A stretch of DNA of 64,000 bases. Source: Heterohyrax brucei (lineage: Eukaryota > Chordata > Mammalia > Hyracoidea > Procaviidae). Location of the stretch: contig CM053142.1 in the NCBI GenBank assembly GCA_028571685.1, positions 123,434,796 through 123,498,795 of the forward strand. The letters run 5' to 3'. The notes under the pieces were generated by a model. The model was not told where the DNA came from and made no database searches. It was given only the letters and a program-made list of their open reading frames with translations. Below, piece after piece: positions 1 to 10,815 of this stretch. Position numbers and translations under genes: made by a program. Position 1 is the stretch's first letter; the number at the start of each line of letters is the position of its first letter.

Positions 1-108
1 CGGCCTATGGCAGTCACGGAGTCTGAATACTTACTTGAACCTAAGCAGATCTTTTGCTGAACAAAGTAGAAGGATAATTAACATCTACCTTCTAATAGTA
101 TTTGGAAA

Positions 109-268
109 GCCTAGTGGTCTAGCATTTAAGAGTTATCGCTGTTAACCTCAAGGTAGACAGTTCAAACCCATTAGACACTCTGGAAACCCTTTGGGGCACT
201 TCTACTCTGGCCTACAGAGTCACTACGGGTCAGAATGGACTCAATGGCAGTGAGGTTTATTTTTGGTT
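109..268 (+). mobile_element. AfroSINE, short form
   Basis: This is a tRNA-derived SINE. The head reads like a degenerate pol III A-box ('tagtggtctagcatttaag'), followed by a B-box-like 'cagttcaaaccc'. The body 'ctggaaaccctttggggca' is shared with the other copies. The tail 'gggtcagaatggactcaatgg' type sequence is the mobilisation end shared with the BovB LINE near 9020. It is old, with about one base in five differing from better copies such as 58812-58979. Confidence 0.85.
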
Positions 269-274
269 TAGTGA

Positions 275-1047
275 TACTTTGTTGTTGCTTGGTGCGTGAA
301 GTTGATTTTTATTCATAGCCACATCATATGACAGAGTAGAACTACCCTAAATTGTTTTCTAGGCTGCAATCAACAATCTGCAATCTGACAATGAAGTTCA
401 CGAACCCATCCTAGAAAAAGTGCTATATGCCTCTTTGCTAAATATCACTAAGGTCACCTTCAAGGCACTCCTTTTGGGAAGCTCTACAATGCCAGTGCCT
501 GATCTACCCTTCAAAGAAGTTTTGGAACTCTTTTTTTCGGAATGGCCATCAGGGCTGTTATGTACTACCCTCGATGCCCTGAATGTCATCAAAATGTCTC
601 CCTTTCACTATATCCTTTATCTTTAGGCAAAGAAAAAAAGCCACTGGGAGCCAGATCAGGTAAGTAGGGAGGGTGTTCCTGTACAGTTATTTGTTTTCCT
701 GTCTAAAAATTCTCTCATAGACAACAATACAGTTAAGTTCATGAACTTGCTGCCAAGCCACCCTGTGCAATGGCCATTCCAGAAAGAGTTCCAAAATTGC
801 TTTGAAGGGTGGACTAGGCACTGACATTGGTGCATAGCTTCCCGAGAAGAGTACTTAGAAGGTGACAGTAGTGATATTCAGCAGTGAGGTAGGTAGCAGT
901 CAGAACAATTCAGTTTGTGGACTTAATTGTTAGATCCCCTAGACTTCAGCAAATTGCAGGTCTTTCTCCAGTAAAGCCACTGGGTGAGCTCAAACTATCT
1001 TTCCATCAGCAGCTGACTGCTTAATTGTTATGTTGCCACAGCTCCTT
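275..1047 (-). mobile_element. AfroSINE, long form, split by a mariner MITE
   Basis: The antisense AfroSINE starts near 275 with its tail and 'gacagagtagaactaccct' and runs to about 380. A mariner MITE (381-939) interrupts it. The remainder resumes at about 940 with 'gcaggtctttctccag', then 'gagctcaaact' and 'cagcagctgactgcttaa', which are the head and B-box side of the long AfroSINE form. The order of the two halves is collinear with intact long copies, so the MITE landed in a resident SINE. Confidence 0.7.
381..939 (-). mobile_element. Mariner-derived MITE, copy A
   Basis: The left end 'aatctgacaatgaagttcac' and right end 'ttgtggacttaattgttaga' are imperfect inverted repeats of mariner type. 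The left 340 bp is antisense to the transposase 3' end seen in the full mariner at 11050-12346; translated on the minus strand it gives transposase C-terminal residues with frameshifts. The right 170 bp repeats the same 3' end in the opposite direction. Near 731-752 'cagttaagttcatgaacttg' is an internal terminal-repeat-like sequence. It encodes no intact transposase and must have been mobilised in trans. Confidence 0.8.
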
Positions 1048-1049
1048 TC

Positions 1050-1132
1050 AAATAATATTAGGAATATTAAAATATATTGTATAGAAATATATACATATAT
1101 GGTAATGTTCATACATCTATGTGTACAGAAAT
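1050..1132. other. AT-rich spacer, nothing recognised
   Basis: Mostly A and T with runs of 'atat'. No element boundary or reading frame can be supported. Confidence 0.5.
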
Positions 1133-1324
1133 CCTCAGTAGAGCCAATGGTTAAACTCTCAACTATAAGATGAAAGGTTGGCAGTTCAAACCCATGCAAA
1201 GATGCTTTGAAAGACAGGCCTGGAAATCTGCTTGTGAAAGGACACAGCCTTGAAAACCTTATGCAGCCTTTCTACTCTGCACACATGGGGCTGCAATGAA
1301 TTGACTAAAGGCAATTGACAACAA
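1133..1324 (+). mobile_element. AfroSINE, long form
   Basis: The copy has 'aaaggttggcagttcaaacc' (B-box) and the long-form insert 'ggaaatctgcttgtgaaagg', then 'gaaaaccttatgcagcc', 'ctactctgcacacatgggg' and a diverged tail ending 'ggcaattgacaacaac'. Length is about 190 bp, typical of the long class also seen at 24392 and 38931. Confidence 0.75.
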
Positions 1325-2419
1325 CTTTGATGTGTACACATGTATATACCAAGAGAAAGCTCACTATATTGCAGTTTTACCACAACTGTAAATTTAAAAT
1401 GCATTCTTTGGGGGGGGGTGGAGTCAAGATGGCAGATTAAACACACGTCTCCCTAAATCCCTCTGGAAACCAAGGCCTGAAATGATAGTTACATGGAGAC
1501 TTCTGGACACCTACCAAGCCCTGGGACACGGCATGGGGCTATCTATTTGGTCTACATATCACTGAGCAGGAAGCTTCTTCTCTTTCCCTGACCCCCACCC
1601 TTGATGAGTGTTGGCTCCTGGGGACTGAAGGTAAATCATCATTTTAACTTTTTTCGTTTCCTCTTTCTTAGCCTGTGGGAGGGGCTGAGATGGGCAGGAA
1701 GGCTGAGACACACTGCTGACGAGATTGGTGAGCAGAGTGGCCACATTTTGAGAACCTGGCCTTGGAATCTGTACAACAGGGCACCTCTGACCTTTCTGTC
1801 TTGGAATCTCTGAATCTCCACCATTGAATAGCCTTTTCCAAGTCAGGCAGGGGAGCTTGCATGGAATGCCATCTTGATTCACTGGGAGGTGGAATTCCTA
1901 TACAGAGGCCTCAGCGGACCTAAGTCCCAGGCTGGGAGGCAGTGCCTACCCAGAGAGTGCTCTTCCAGCAGTAAAGCAGTCTTTGATATACAGGTGCTTA
2001 CTTTGCCAGATGGGAATAGGGACTTGCACACCTGAAAGCCTGACTAATTTTGGAAGCTGTTAGATACCTTTTACATTTCAATAGAGAAACAACTGTGGTG
2101 CACCTGGATGGCATCTCTTTTAGCCTTTACTGTCACACATTATAGGGTCAGCTCACAGCTCCCCATTGACTCCATAAATGGGGCTGTGCCTTTGCCAATC
2201 AGAAGGTGGAGACTGCTACCCCAGAGATTTCACTGAGCCTAGTCACTCGAGTACATAGAGCTGTCTGGTGATCAACTTCATTTTCAGACTTAGCTTTAGA
2301 TCTCATTAAGGTAACACCGGAGAAACAAAACAACTTCCAGATGCCCCAAAAGCAACAACATTAGGAAGAATTCACCTATGGCCCAGAAGGCCCACAAAAG
2401 AAAGGGCCAAAGAACTCCC

Positions 2420-2897
2420 AAATGAAGAAGCTTTCTGAAAATATCAGAGGGTGAGTACAAAAGGATTATATAGAGAGCCCTCCTAGACCTTACACAAAAT
2501 GCAGCAGAGCAAAATGAAAAATCAAGCAAGCTGTTCAATCTGATGGAACACCTATACTCTAAAACCCAACAGATCAATAACCAAATCAAAGACAGAGAAA
2601 ATTCAGCTGAAAGTGAAGAAAACAGAATTGAAAAAATGGAAAATAGACTTTTTGTCTTGGAAAACAGCTACTGACTCTAGCACGTATGAGGAGAAATCAG
2701 AAAAAAACAAACAAGAAAAATGAAGAAGCATTAAGAAGCATGTGGGACTCTATTAAGAGGAACAATCTACGATTAACTGGAGTTCCTGAAAAGGGTAGCA
2801 CATCTGAGAACAGAGAGTATTGTGGCTGAGATGCTGACAGATAACTTCCCAGAAATTATGAAGGAAGTGTATCCAAGATGCATATCGAACACCACTC
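2420..2897 (+). pseudogene. L1 ORF1 remnant
   Basis: ORF1 encodes the RNA-binding chaperone of the L1 particle. A coiled-coil-like stretch is readable near 2590-2670 (pattern ENSAESEENRIEKMENRLFVLENS), followed by a stop. The RRM region is readable near 2816-2880 (AEMLTDNFPEIMKE). The frame is broken by stops, and the C-terminal third is absent: right after 'gtatccaagatgc' the sequence switches to ORF2 endonuclease code. The second L1 in this window (49146-49880) keeps the ORF1 part that is missing here. Confidence 0.75.
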
Positions 2898-3137
2898 AAT
2901 ATCAAATACTTATGCACCCAATACTAGAGCATCTAAATACATCAAAAAAGCACTGATTACACTAAAAAATGAGATAGATCACTTCACAGTAATAGTGGGA
3001 GACTTCAACACTCCTTACTCAGTACTGGACAGATCATCTAGAAAAAAGCTCAGTAAAGATCTTATTGCCACAGTTAACCAACTAGACCTCACTGACATAT
3101 TCAGAACATCCTATCCATCAACAGACATCTACAAATA
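2898..3137 (+). pseudogene. L1 ORF2 endonuclease fragment
   Basis: The frame gives YAPNTRA, then VIVGDFNTPYS and LDRSSRKKLSKD, which are typical of the apurinic endonuclease domain of L1 ORF2. That domain nicks target DNA to prime reverse transcription. Only the middle of the domain, about 80 residues, remains. The N-terminal catalytic residues are lost with the upstream deletion and the C-terminal catalytic histidine region with the downstream one. The frame stops at 3138. Confidence 0.85.
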
Positions 3138-3189
3138 ACTCAAAGAAGACATGAGAGGGGAGTTGTCACAACAGATCCATCAGAAATAA

Positions 3190-4370
3190 AAAAATCACAA
3201 CAGAATACTATGAAAGTCTGTACTCTAACAAATTTGAAAACCTAGAAGAAATGGACAAATTCTTAGATTCATGTCACCTACCAAAATTATCACAAGGTGA
3301 AGCAGAACAACTTAATAAACCCTTCACAAAAGAAGGATTGAAAAAGTCATCAAGCAACTACCAACCAAAAAAACCCAGTCCTAGATGGCATCACTGTAGA
3401 ATTCTACCAAGCTTTGAGAGAAGAGTTATCTCCAGTACTACTGAGACTATTACACAGTGTAGAAAGGGATGGAATACTCCCAAATTCATTCTGTGAAGCC
3501 AGCATAACCCTGGTACCAAAGCCAGGGAAAGATCCAACCAAAAAGGAGAACTACAGACCTGTATTACTCATGACTGTAGATGCAAAAATCTTCAACAAAA
3601 TTCTTGTCAATAGACTACAACAATGTACCAAAAAAATAATTCACAACAACCAAGTTGGATTCATACCAGAGATGCAAGGCTGGTTCAACATCAGAAAAAC
3701 AACTAATGTGATCAACCACATAAATAACACAAAAGACAAGAACCATTTGATTTTGTCTATTGATGCAGAAAAGGCGTTTGATAAAGTCCAACAACCGTTC
3801 ATGCTAAAAACTCTCAGCAAAATAGGAATAGATGACCAATTCCTCAGTGCAGTAAGGGCCATCTATACAAAGCCAACTGCCTACATCATCCTGAATAGAG
3901 AGAGACTGAAACAATTCCCCTGGAGAACAGGAAATCGACAAGGATGCCCACTCTCATCTCTCCTATTCAACATTGTACTAGGAAGTTCTAGCCAGAACAA
4001 TTAGACAAGACCAAGAAATAAAAGACATCTGCATCGGCAAAGAAGAGGTAAAATCTCCCTATTTGCAGACGATACAATTGTATATGCAAAGAATCCTAAA
4101 GAATCCCTAAGTAAGCTACTCGAATTGATAGAAGAGCTCAGAAAAGTATCAAGATACAATATGAACATAAGTAAATCAGTAGGATTCCTTTATATCAACA
4201 ATGAGATTATTAAAGAAGAAATCACCAAAACAGTACCATTTACTATAGCCTCCAAGAAGATAAAATATGTAAGAAGAAATCTAACTAGAGAAATAACAGA
4301 CCTTTACAGAGAGAACTACAAGACCTTACTACAAGTAACCAGGAGAGATATATATAAATGAAGAAACCTA
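3190..4370 (+). pseudogene. L1 ORF2 reverse transcriptase region, broken
   Basis: The RT core is easy to read: [17 protein letters not shown], then SIDAEKAFD (motif A, around 3757-3783), RQGCPLS (motif B, around 3937-3957), and FADDTIVYA (motif C, around 4059-4086). The active-site aspartates of motifs A and C are therefore present in the DNA. One extra base near 3980 shifts the frame between motifs B and C. Further stops follow, and fragments near 4125-4361 cover the thumb. No continuous protein is possible. Confidence 0.92.
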
Positions 4371-5810
4371 CCCTGCTGATGGATAGGAAGACTTAACATT
4401 GTGAAAATGTCTATTTTACCCAAAGCAATTTACTTACATAATGCAATCCCAATGCAAATTCCAGTGACAATTTTTAATGAGATGGAGAAACAAATCATCA
4501 ACTTTGTTTGGAAAAGGAAGAACCAACCCCCAGATAACCAAAGCACTACTGAAGAAGAAGAACACACTAGGAGGCCTCTCACTACCCGACTTTAGAACCT
4601 ATTACACCGCCACAGTTGTCAAAGCAGCCTGTTACTGGTACAAAAAGAAACACATAGCTCATTGGAACAGAACTGAGACTCTAGTGATGCCATCATGCTC
4701 CTATCAACAGTTGATATTTGACAAAGACCCTAAGATATTAAACTGGAGTAAAAACAATCTCTTCAACAAATGGTGCTGGTAAAATTGATATCTATCTGCA
4801 ATAAATTGAAACAAGACCCATATCTCAAACCTTATATAAAAACCAACTCAAAGTAGATAAAAGACCTAAATACAAAATCTAAAATGAGAATGCTCATCCA
4901 AGAAAAATTAGGATCAACAACGGAAGTGTTTATACACAATGTAGGCAGACTTCAAAATCTGACAAACAACAACAGAAGAGAAAATAAATAAATGGGAACT
5001 ACTGAGAATCTAACACTTTTTCTCATCCAAAGAATTTATCAACAGAATTAAAAGACCACCTCCAGAATGAGAAAAAATATTTGGCAACTGCATGTCAGAC
5101 TGATGTCTGATCTCCATAATCTATAAAGTATTACAAAATATCAATAAGAAAAAGATAAATAAACCAATTAAGTGATGAGTGAAGGAGATGGACAGACACT
5201 TCTCTAAAGAGGAGATCTAGGCAGCCAAAAAACACATGCAGACATGCTCACAGTCATTAGCTATTAAAGAAATTCAAATCAAAACTACAATGAGATACCA
5301 TCTCACTCCAACAAAGTTGGCCATGATCAAAAAATGCAAAACAACAAATGCTGGAGAGGCTGTGGAGAAACTGGAACTTTCCTACAATTGTTGATGGGAT
5401 TGCATAGTGGTGCAACCTCTCTGGAAAACAATCTGGCACTTCCTTAAAAGGTTGGAACTAGATATACTATTTCAAGTAATTCCACTGCTTGGAATATATC
5501 CTATAGAATCAAGGCCATTCACGCCAACAGATACATGCACATGAACATTTTTTGCAGCACAGTCCACAATAGCAAAAAGATGGAATCAACCCAGATGCCC
5601 AACAACAGAGGAATGGATAGGTAAACTATGGTATATACACTCAATGGAACACTATGCAATGATAAAGAACAAGGATGACTTTAGGAAGGTCTCATAACCT
5701 GGTTTCAACTGGAGGATGTTATGTTGAGTGAAAGTAGTCAGTGGCAAAAGGACAATGATTGTATGAGACCCCTACAATAAGAACTTACAAACAGACTCAT
5801 GCATAGAAGA
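4371..5810 (+). pseudogene. L1 ORF2 C-terminal region, broken
   Basis: Frames with [16 protein letters not shown] (about 4475-4520) and [26 protein letters not shown] (about 4565-4650) are typical of the L1 ORF2 region after the RT. Downstream, 'gctggagaggctgtggagaa' near 5350 and the poorly conserved stretch to about 5810 correspond to the ORF2 end. It contains numerous stops. Confidence 0.85.
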
Positions 5811-5973
5811 AGACTCTTTCACTGCTGCAAGGGTGGGGAGGGAGGGAGGGATAGGTAGGGTATTGATTAGATAGTTGATAGAAAATTGGATGGGTGAAAT
5901 CAATGACAGCACACATTAGAAAGAAGATCAATTTTAACTGGACTTCAACAGAACATGATTACTCCTCCCACGA

Positions 5974-6486
5974 TGTCATGGATTGAATTGTTTCCCCCAA
6001 AAAATATGTGTAGCCATGTGGCTGGGCCTTGATTCCCAGTATCTTGTCACTGTCCTCCATTTTCTGGTTTTCCTATGTTGTATTAGGGTGGCGCTGTAAA
6101 TCCTTTCATAGGATTACCTTCCTGCTCCATTGTAAAGGGAGTTTCCCTGGAGTATGGCTTGCCCCAACCTTAATCCTTTCTTCCTACGAGAAATAGAAGG
6201 ACAGAGAAGCAGGCACAGAATTGGGAACCTCACACCATCAACAAAGTAGCACAGGGAGAAGAGCGCGTCCTTCAGACCTGAGGTTCCTGAGCCAAGATGC
6301 TCCCTGGACAAAGACTGATGCAATACCGGAGTTTCCTCCAGAGCCGACAAGGGAAAGCCTTCCGCTGAAGCAGACACCCTGAAAATGGACTTGTAGCCTA
6401 CCAGACTGTGTAAGAATAAACCTTCCTTTGTTAAAGCCATCCACTCTGTGGTATTTCTGTTAGAGCAGCCCTAGCTGACCAAAGCA
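5974..6486 (+). mobile_element. Solo LTR, MaLR-like family, copy 1, inside L1 3' UTR
   Basis: The LTR starts 'tgtcatggattgaattg' and ends 'ctagctgaccaaagca', so it has TG and CA termini and is about 513 bp. A polyadenylation signal 'aataaa' lies near 6415, at the place expected for the R/U5 border. L1 sequence is collinear on both sides, so this inserted into the L1 at 1411-7220. The 5-bp flanks match only partly ('cacga' and 'caccc'). Copies at 18602, 21946, 25096, 38098 and 47996 belong to the same family. Assignment to ERVL-MaLR rests on terminus shape and length. Confidence 0.85.
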
Positions 6487-7220
6487 CACCCTAACCCAAT
6501 ATTGCAAAGATGGAGCAGCTGGGATGGGGGTCTGGGGACCGTGCTCTCAGGGGACATCAAGGCCAGTTGGCATAAATAGTATTTTGCTAAGAGAGTCTTG
6601 TGCACCCCAAATTGGTGAGTGGCTTCTGGGGTCTTAAATGCTGCCAAGCTGCCATCTGAGGTACACCAAACTCAGTAGGAAAGGATGATCTCCAAGGACC
6701 AAAACTACACGGGGCTAAGAGAACCCAGAAGACAGAGAGACCCACGGAGCAGGTGACTACATTGACTTGTAACTGGAAGAACTGGATGGTGCCCAGCCGC
6801 CACCAGTGATAGATGTAATGGGGCTCATGCATCTCACTGGCAACACGAAAATAAAAAAGGGTGGACCCTGAGATCTCCACTAAAAGGCTACAATTGATGG
6901 TCTAGGGATGTTGGGGTTCCCCTGGGAGCATGGCCCCTGGCCCTGATGCTGCCCCATCCATAAATCATAATGGAGGTCAACTCTTCGGACAGAAATGGAT
7001 TGGACTTGGTGACACAGAGAGAGGTCATCTGGCTGACCTCTTACTATATGCAGGAGAGACAGTGCAGAGAAGGGGACAGGAGAGTGTTAGGAGGATATGA
7101 CATGCACAGAACAGAGAAGAGGAACATGCTGTCACTGGGCAGGGAGAAGAGTGGGAGCCACTCACTGGCAGGTATGCAAATTTACATGGGATTGTATATC
7201 TTCAGTCATAATAAATAAAT
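6487..7220 (+). mobile_element. L1 LINE, right part, 3' UTR and tail
   Basis: This is the continuation of the L1 from 5973. The last 260 bp ('aatggattggacttggtgac' onward) is repeated at 60579-60884, identifying it as the 3' end of this lineage's L1. It ends in 'aataaataaataaaa', which serves as polyadenylation signal and tail, directly followed by the right-hand target-site duplication. Confidence 0.92.
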
Positions 7221-7234
7221 AAAATGCATTTTTG

Positions 7235-9012
7235 TAATTTATAATGTCAATCTCCCTCTAATAAATTATAAATTGCAAATCAACTTTGTGTTCCCAGCTC
7301 TTATCACAATGCTGTCACATAATACGTAGTCAATTAATGCTTGTTCCATCCCATAACTGCCACTCTTTGGAGAGGTGGCAAACTGAGGTTTGCGGAAAGC
7401 CAATTCCTGCTTTGTTTGACAACATTTTTCAAAGTGTGTATAAAAGGACTCCTTGACCAAATAAACTTGGCCAAATAATGACTAATCTTCCTGTTTGACT
7501 AAGAGTGTTGGAGGAATATGCTAATTAAAAATCTGTCATCAACTAATACATCCACAGAAGCATTTACTGAAAACTTAGGACCTTCTGATTTCTATTTTTC
7601 ACTGGACTTGTGAGGAACCCTAAGCATCTAGGCTTTAGTTTAAGGGAAAGAATTAAGTATTCCACTTTTTTTTTCCTAATAGTTCCTGAAAAATCTGAAT
7701 CTAATCTTTTCACTCAGGACAGAGCAATTCATCACAATGTTTTAGTCTGTTTCTGTTTAATAATACTTCATATAATACATATTGTTAATTGATTAACCTT
7801 GAACTCACTGCTAACAGAGCTATAATTCATGAAACTTGCCAACATATCATAACCTTCTTGTGCTTAAGAACAGTAGATAGCATTTAGCATTATGCTTGGG
7901 TGATTGTGAGTATCAGAATCACCAATAGAAAGAAAAAGAGTGAGAGAGAAATAGATGATGGAAAGCACACTCACTTACAGTACGAGAGCTGAAACAAAGC
8001 AGAGCACCACCTTACTGGATTTCAACTAGGAATGTGCATGTCAAGCAATCCAAATTTTTCACCATTTTGTGCATCTTCAAATAATCACACCCGCATCACA
8101 AATACTGATTTTTAACAATTACAAATTGTTTTAGTGAAAGTGTAAATGCCATATACAAACTACATGAACAATGAGATCAATTTATATTTTTTTTCTTAGC
8201 ATAAGTATGTCCCATGCAATATTTGGGACATATGCATGTTAAAAAATTATTCATTATTTATCTGAAATTAAAATTTAACTGAGAGATAGGAGTTTTAGCT
8301 GGTAATCCTAATCAACATATAACTTTAGTCCTACCCTCGCTTTGGTTTTTCTAACAGACTGAGTTGGAAGAAGTACTGTGAAAGTTAAAGAATTAAAGTA
8401 GTACCTAAAGTACATAGAACAATGCAGGACACCTGGTAGGCATGTGTTACATGGTTGCTATTTATTATAATCTTTGAAATTCTTAAATCTGTTTCTGTAA
8501 ATGATGACAAATGCTGTTTTATAAATGATAAAATTGAGGCTTCAAGAGATGACATTTTCAACATCAGGCTGATATACAGTTGCAGTTGCCCAAATTTTCT
8601 AACTCTAAAGCTAATTTTTTTCAGGCTATATATTTTGCTCATTGAAGTTACCTGCTTTGAACTGTTACAGATACCAATTCGGGCAATAATACGTATTGTT
8701 AATTACAAAGTACTAGTACCTTAGCTGAAGTAACAGAGTTTAAAAGTCCCATGGGACATACAGTATCTTACTCACTGTTTATGCCTCTGGACTCCTTTGG
8801 AAAGAGGGAAGATTAATTTTAACTCATCTAAACTTAAGGTGGAAACCATTTAAAATGCATGAAATTAAAAAACTATGAATGAGAGACTCATTTTGGTGTG
8901 CATTCCACACTATCTCTTGATGATGACTCTAGGGTGTGTGGATTTTCTAAACTTTGAACAGGTTTGCCTTCATTTCTGTAAGATAAGCATTCTGACTGTT
9001 TCAGTTACTATG
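7235..9012. other. AT-rich sequence, no gene recognised
   Basis: About 1.8 kb of low-GC sequence with no repeat I recognise and no reading frame above 90 codons. The two overlapping frames near 8385-8724 have no family resemblance and ordinary AT-driven composition. Confidence 0.5.
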
Positions 9013-9494
9013 TTCTCATGTTCTTGTTGTTATTAGGTACCACTGAGTCAGTTCCAACTCATGGTAACCCTATAAACAACAGAACAAAACACTGGCCAGT
9101 CTATGTCCACAATCATTTTCATGCTTAAGCCCATTGTTGCAGCCACTGCATCAATCCATCTCCTCGAGGGTCTTACTCTTTTTCACTGATGCTCCATTCT
9201 ACCAAGCGTGATGTCCTTCTCCAGGAGCTGATCCTTCCTAACAACACGTTCAAAGCATATAAGAAAAGTCTCATCATCCTTGCTTCCAAGGAGCGCTCTG
9301 GTTATACTTCTTCCTGAACAGATCTGTTTGTTCTTTGGGTAATTCTTGGTACGTTCAACATTCTTCTCCAACACCACAATTCAAAGGCATCAATTCTTCT
9401 TTGTTCTCTTTGTTCTTCTTTGTTCTCTCTCCAGTTTTGCATGCCTATGATGTGACTGAAAATACCATGGCTTGGGTCAGGTACACTGTAGTCT

Positions 9495-9749
9495 TCAAGG
9501 AGACATCTTTACTTTCAATACTTTAAAGAGATCCTTTGCAGTAGATCTTCCCAGTGTAATGCATCTTTTGATTTCTTGACTGCTGCTTCCATGGGAGTTG
9601 ATTGTGCATCCAAGTAAACTGAAATCCTTGACAACCTCCATCCTTTCTCCATTTATGATGATGTTGCATACTGGTCTAGGTGTGAGGGTTTTTGTTTCCC
9701 TGATGCTGAGGTGCAGTCTGTACTGAAGGCTGTGGACCTTGAGCTTCAT
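9495..9749 (-). pseudogene. BovB/RTE ORF C-terminal fragment
   Basis: The 84-residue frame contains VVKDFSLLGCTINSHGSSSQEIKRCITLGRSTAKDL, which matches the region after the RT core in RTE/BovB proteins (FKYLG type followed by EIK-R---GR). It is out of frame with the upstream RT fragment, so the original ORF carries at least one frameshift. Confidence 0.85.
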
Positions 9750-9841
9750 CAGTATTTCAAATCCTCTTCACTTCCAGCAAGTAAAGTGGTGTTGTCTGAG
9801 TAACATAAGCTTTTAGTGAATCACCCACCAATCCTGATGCT

Positions 9842-10297
9842 TCATTCTCCTTTGTATAATCCAGCTTCTTGGATTATTTGCTCTATATACAGTTTGAAAA
9901 GGCATGGTGAAAGGATACAACCTTGACGCACACCTTTTCTGAATTTAAACCACGCAGTGTACCTTTGTTCTGTTTGCAAGACTGTCTCTTGATCCATATA
10001 CAGAGTCCTTAAGAGCACAATTAAGTGTTCTGGAATTCCTATTCTCCACAATGTTAGCCATAATTTATTGTGATCTACACAATTGAATGCCTTTGCATAG
10101 TCAATGAAACACAGGTAAACATCTTTCTGGTATTTTCTGCTTTCAGCCAAGATCCATCTGACATCAGCAATGATATCCCTGGTTCCACATCCTCTTCTGA
10201 ATCCAGCTTGAGTTTCTGGCAGTTCCTTGTCAATATACTGTTGCAGTTGCTTTTGAATGATCTTGAGCAAAAGTCTACTTGCATTTGATATCAACAA
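9842..10297 (-). pseudogene. BovB/RTE reverse transcriptase fragment
   Basis: The 151-residue frame covers RT motifs up to B. It reads ETQAGFRRGCGTRDIIADVRW near residues 28-48, CFIDYAKAFN (motif A, near residues 62-71) and KGVRQGCILSPCLF (motif B, near residues 122-135). In motif A the first aspartate is kept but the usual second aspartate of AFD is asparagine. Motif C, expected shortly downstream near 9790-9810, no longer reads YADD. The frame is inactive. Domain order and the RQGC motif support RTE rather than L1. Confidence 0.9.
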
Positions 10298-10650
10298 TAC
10301 TGTTTAGTAATTTCCACATTTGATTGGATCACCTTTCTTTGGAATGGGCATAAATGTGGATCACTTCCAGTCAGTTGACCAGGTAGCTCTCCTCCAAATT
10401 TCTTGTTCTAAATGAGTGAGCACTTCCAGCACTGCATCTGTTTGTTGAAATATCTCAATTGATAGTCCATCAGCTCCTGGGGCCTTGTTCTTCACCAATG
10501 CCTTCAATGCAGCTTTGACTTCTTCCTTCAGTACCATCAATTCCTGATCATATGCTACCTCCTAAAATGGCTGAACATCGACCAGTTTGTTCTGGTAAAG
10601 TGGCTCCATGTATTCCTTCCATCTTCTTTTGACATTCCCTGAGTCATTTA

Positions 10651-10731
10651 CTCCTTGGAAACTCTATGGGGTAGTTCTACTCTGACCTCTACGGTCGCTG
10701 TGAGTCAGAATTGACTCAACAATGCTGGGTT
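10651..10731 (+). mobile_element. 5'-truncated AfroSINE with 10-bp target duplication
   Basis: This is an 81-bp insertion starting at 'ctccttggaaactctatggg' and running to the tail 'gagtcagaattgactcaac'. It lies between exact copies of 'gagtcattta' at 10641-10650 and 10732-10741. The tRNA-like head, including both pol III boxes, is missing. The host is the BovB element, so it is younger than that copy. The duplication shows that a truncated cDNA was inserted, rather than a full copy later deleted. Confidence 0.9.
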
Positions 10732-10815
10732 GAGTCATTTAATATTTTCCCTGTAGAATCCTTCACTATTGCAACTTGAGGCTTGATTTTTTTTCTTCAG
10801 TTCTTTCAGCTTGAG

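Larger units (their letters stand above)
1411..5973 (+). mobile_element. L1 LINE, left part, full 5' end but internally deleted
   Basis: The sense-strand L1 begins at a G run followed by 'gagtcaagatggcagatt', the usual L1 5' UTR opening. It continues through a 5' UTR of about 900 bp, ORF1 remnants (about 2420-2897), endonuclease (about 2898-3137), reverse transcriptase (about 3190-4370) and the ORF2 C-terminal region to about 5800. The element resumes beyond an LTR at 6487 and ends at 7220. 'aaaatgcattctttg' at 1396-1410 is matched by 'aaaatgcatttttg' at 7221-7234, a target-site duplication defining one insertion. Many stops, two large deletions and frameshifts make it inactive. Confidence 0.93.
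9013..10815 (-). mobile_element. BovB/RTE-type LINE, 5' truncated
   Basis: On the minus strand the element runs from a truncated 5' side near 10815 to its 3' end near 9017. The 3' tail on the plus strand reads 'taggtaccactgagtcagtt', the same tail as the AfroSINE family. RT motifs are readable in 9842-10297, with a further ORF segment at 9495-9749. An 80-bp SINE (10651-10731) lies inside it. RTE elements carry one ORF with endonuclease and RT; only RT and C-terminal parts remain here. BovB-type RTEs are known in Afrotheria. Confidence 0.9.

Noticed and set aside
1559-1882. 107-codon minus-strand frame
   Set aside because: Antisense to the 5' UTR of the L1 at 1411-7220.
6114-6440. 108-codon minus-strand frame with relatives at 18648-18977, 22179-22424 and 25141-25419
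   Set aside because: The similarity between these proteins comes from the shared LTR; LTRs of this type do not encode a protein here.
5974-6486. LTR here as one end of a provirus paired with another LTR in the window
   Set aside because: The nearest copy is more than 12 kb away and opposite in orientation, and L1 sequence is continuous around this one.
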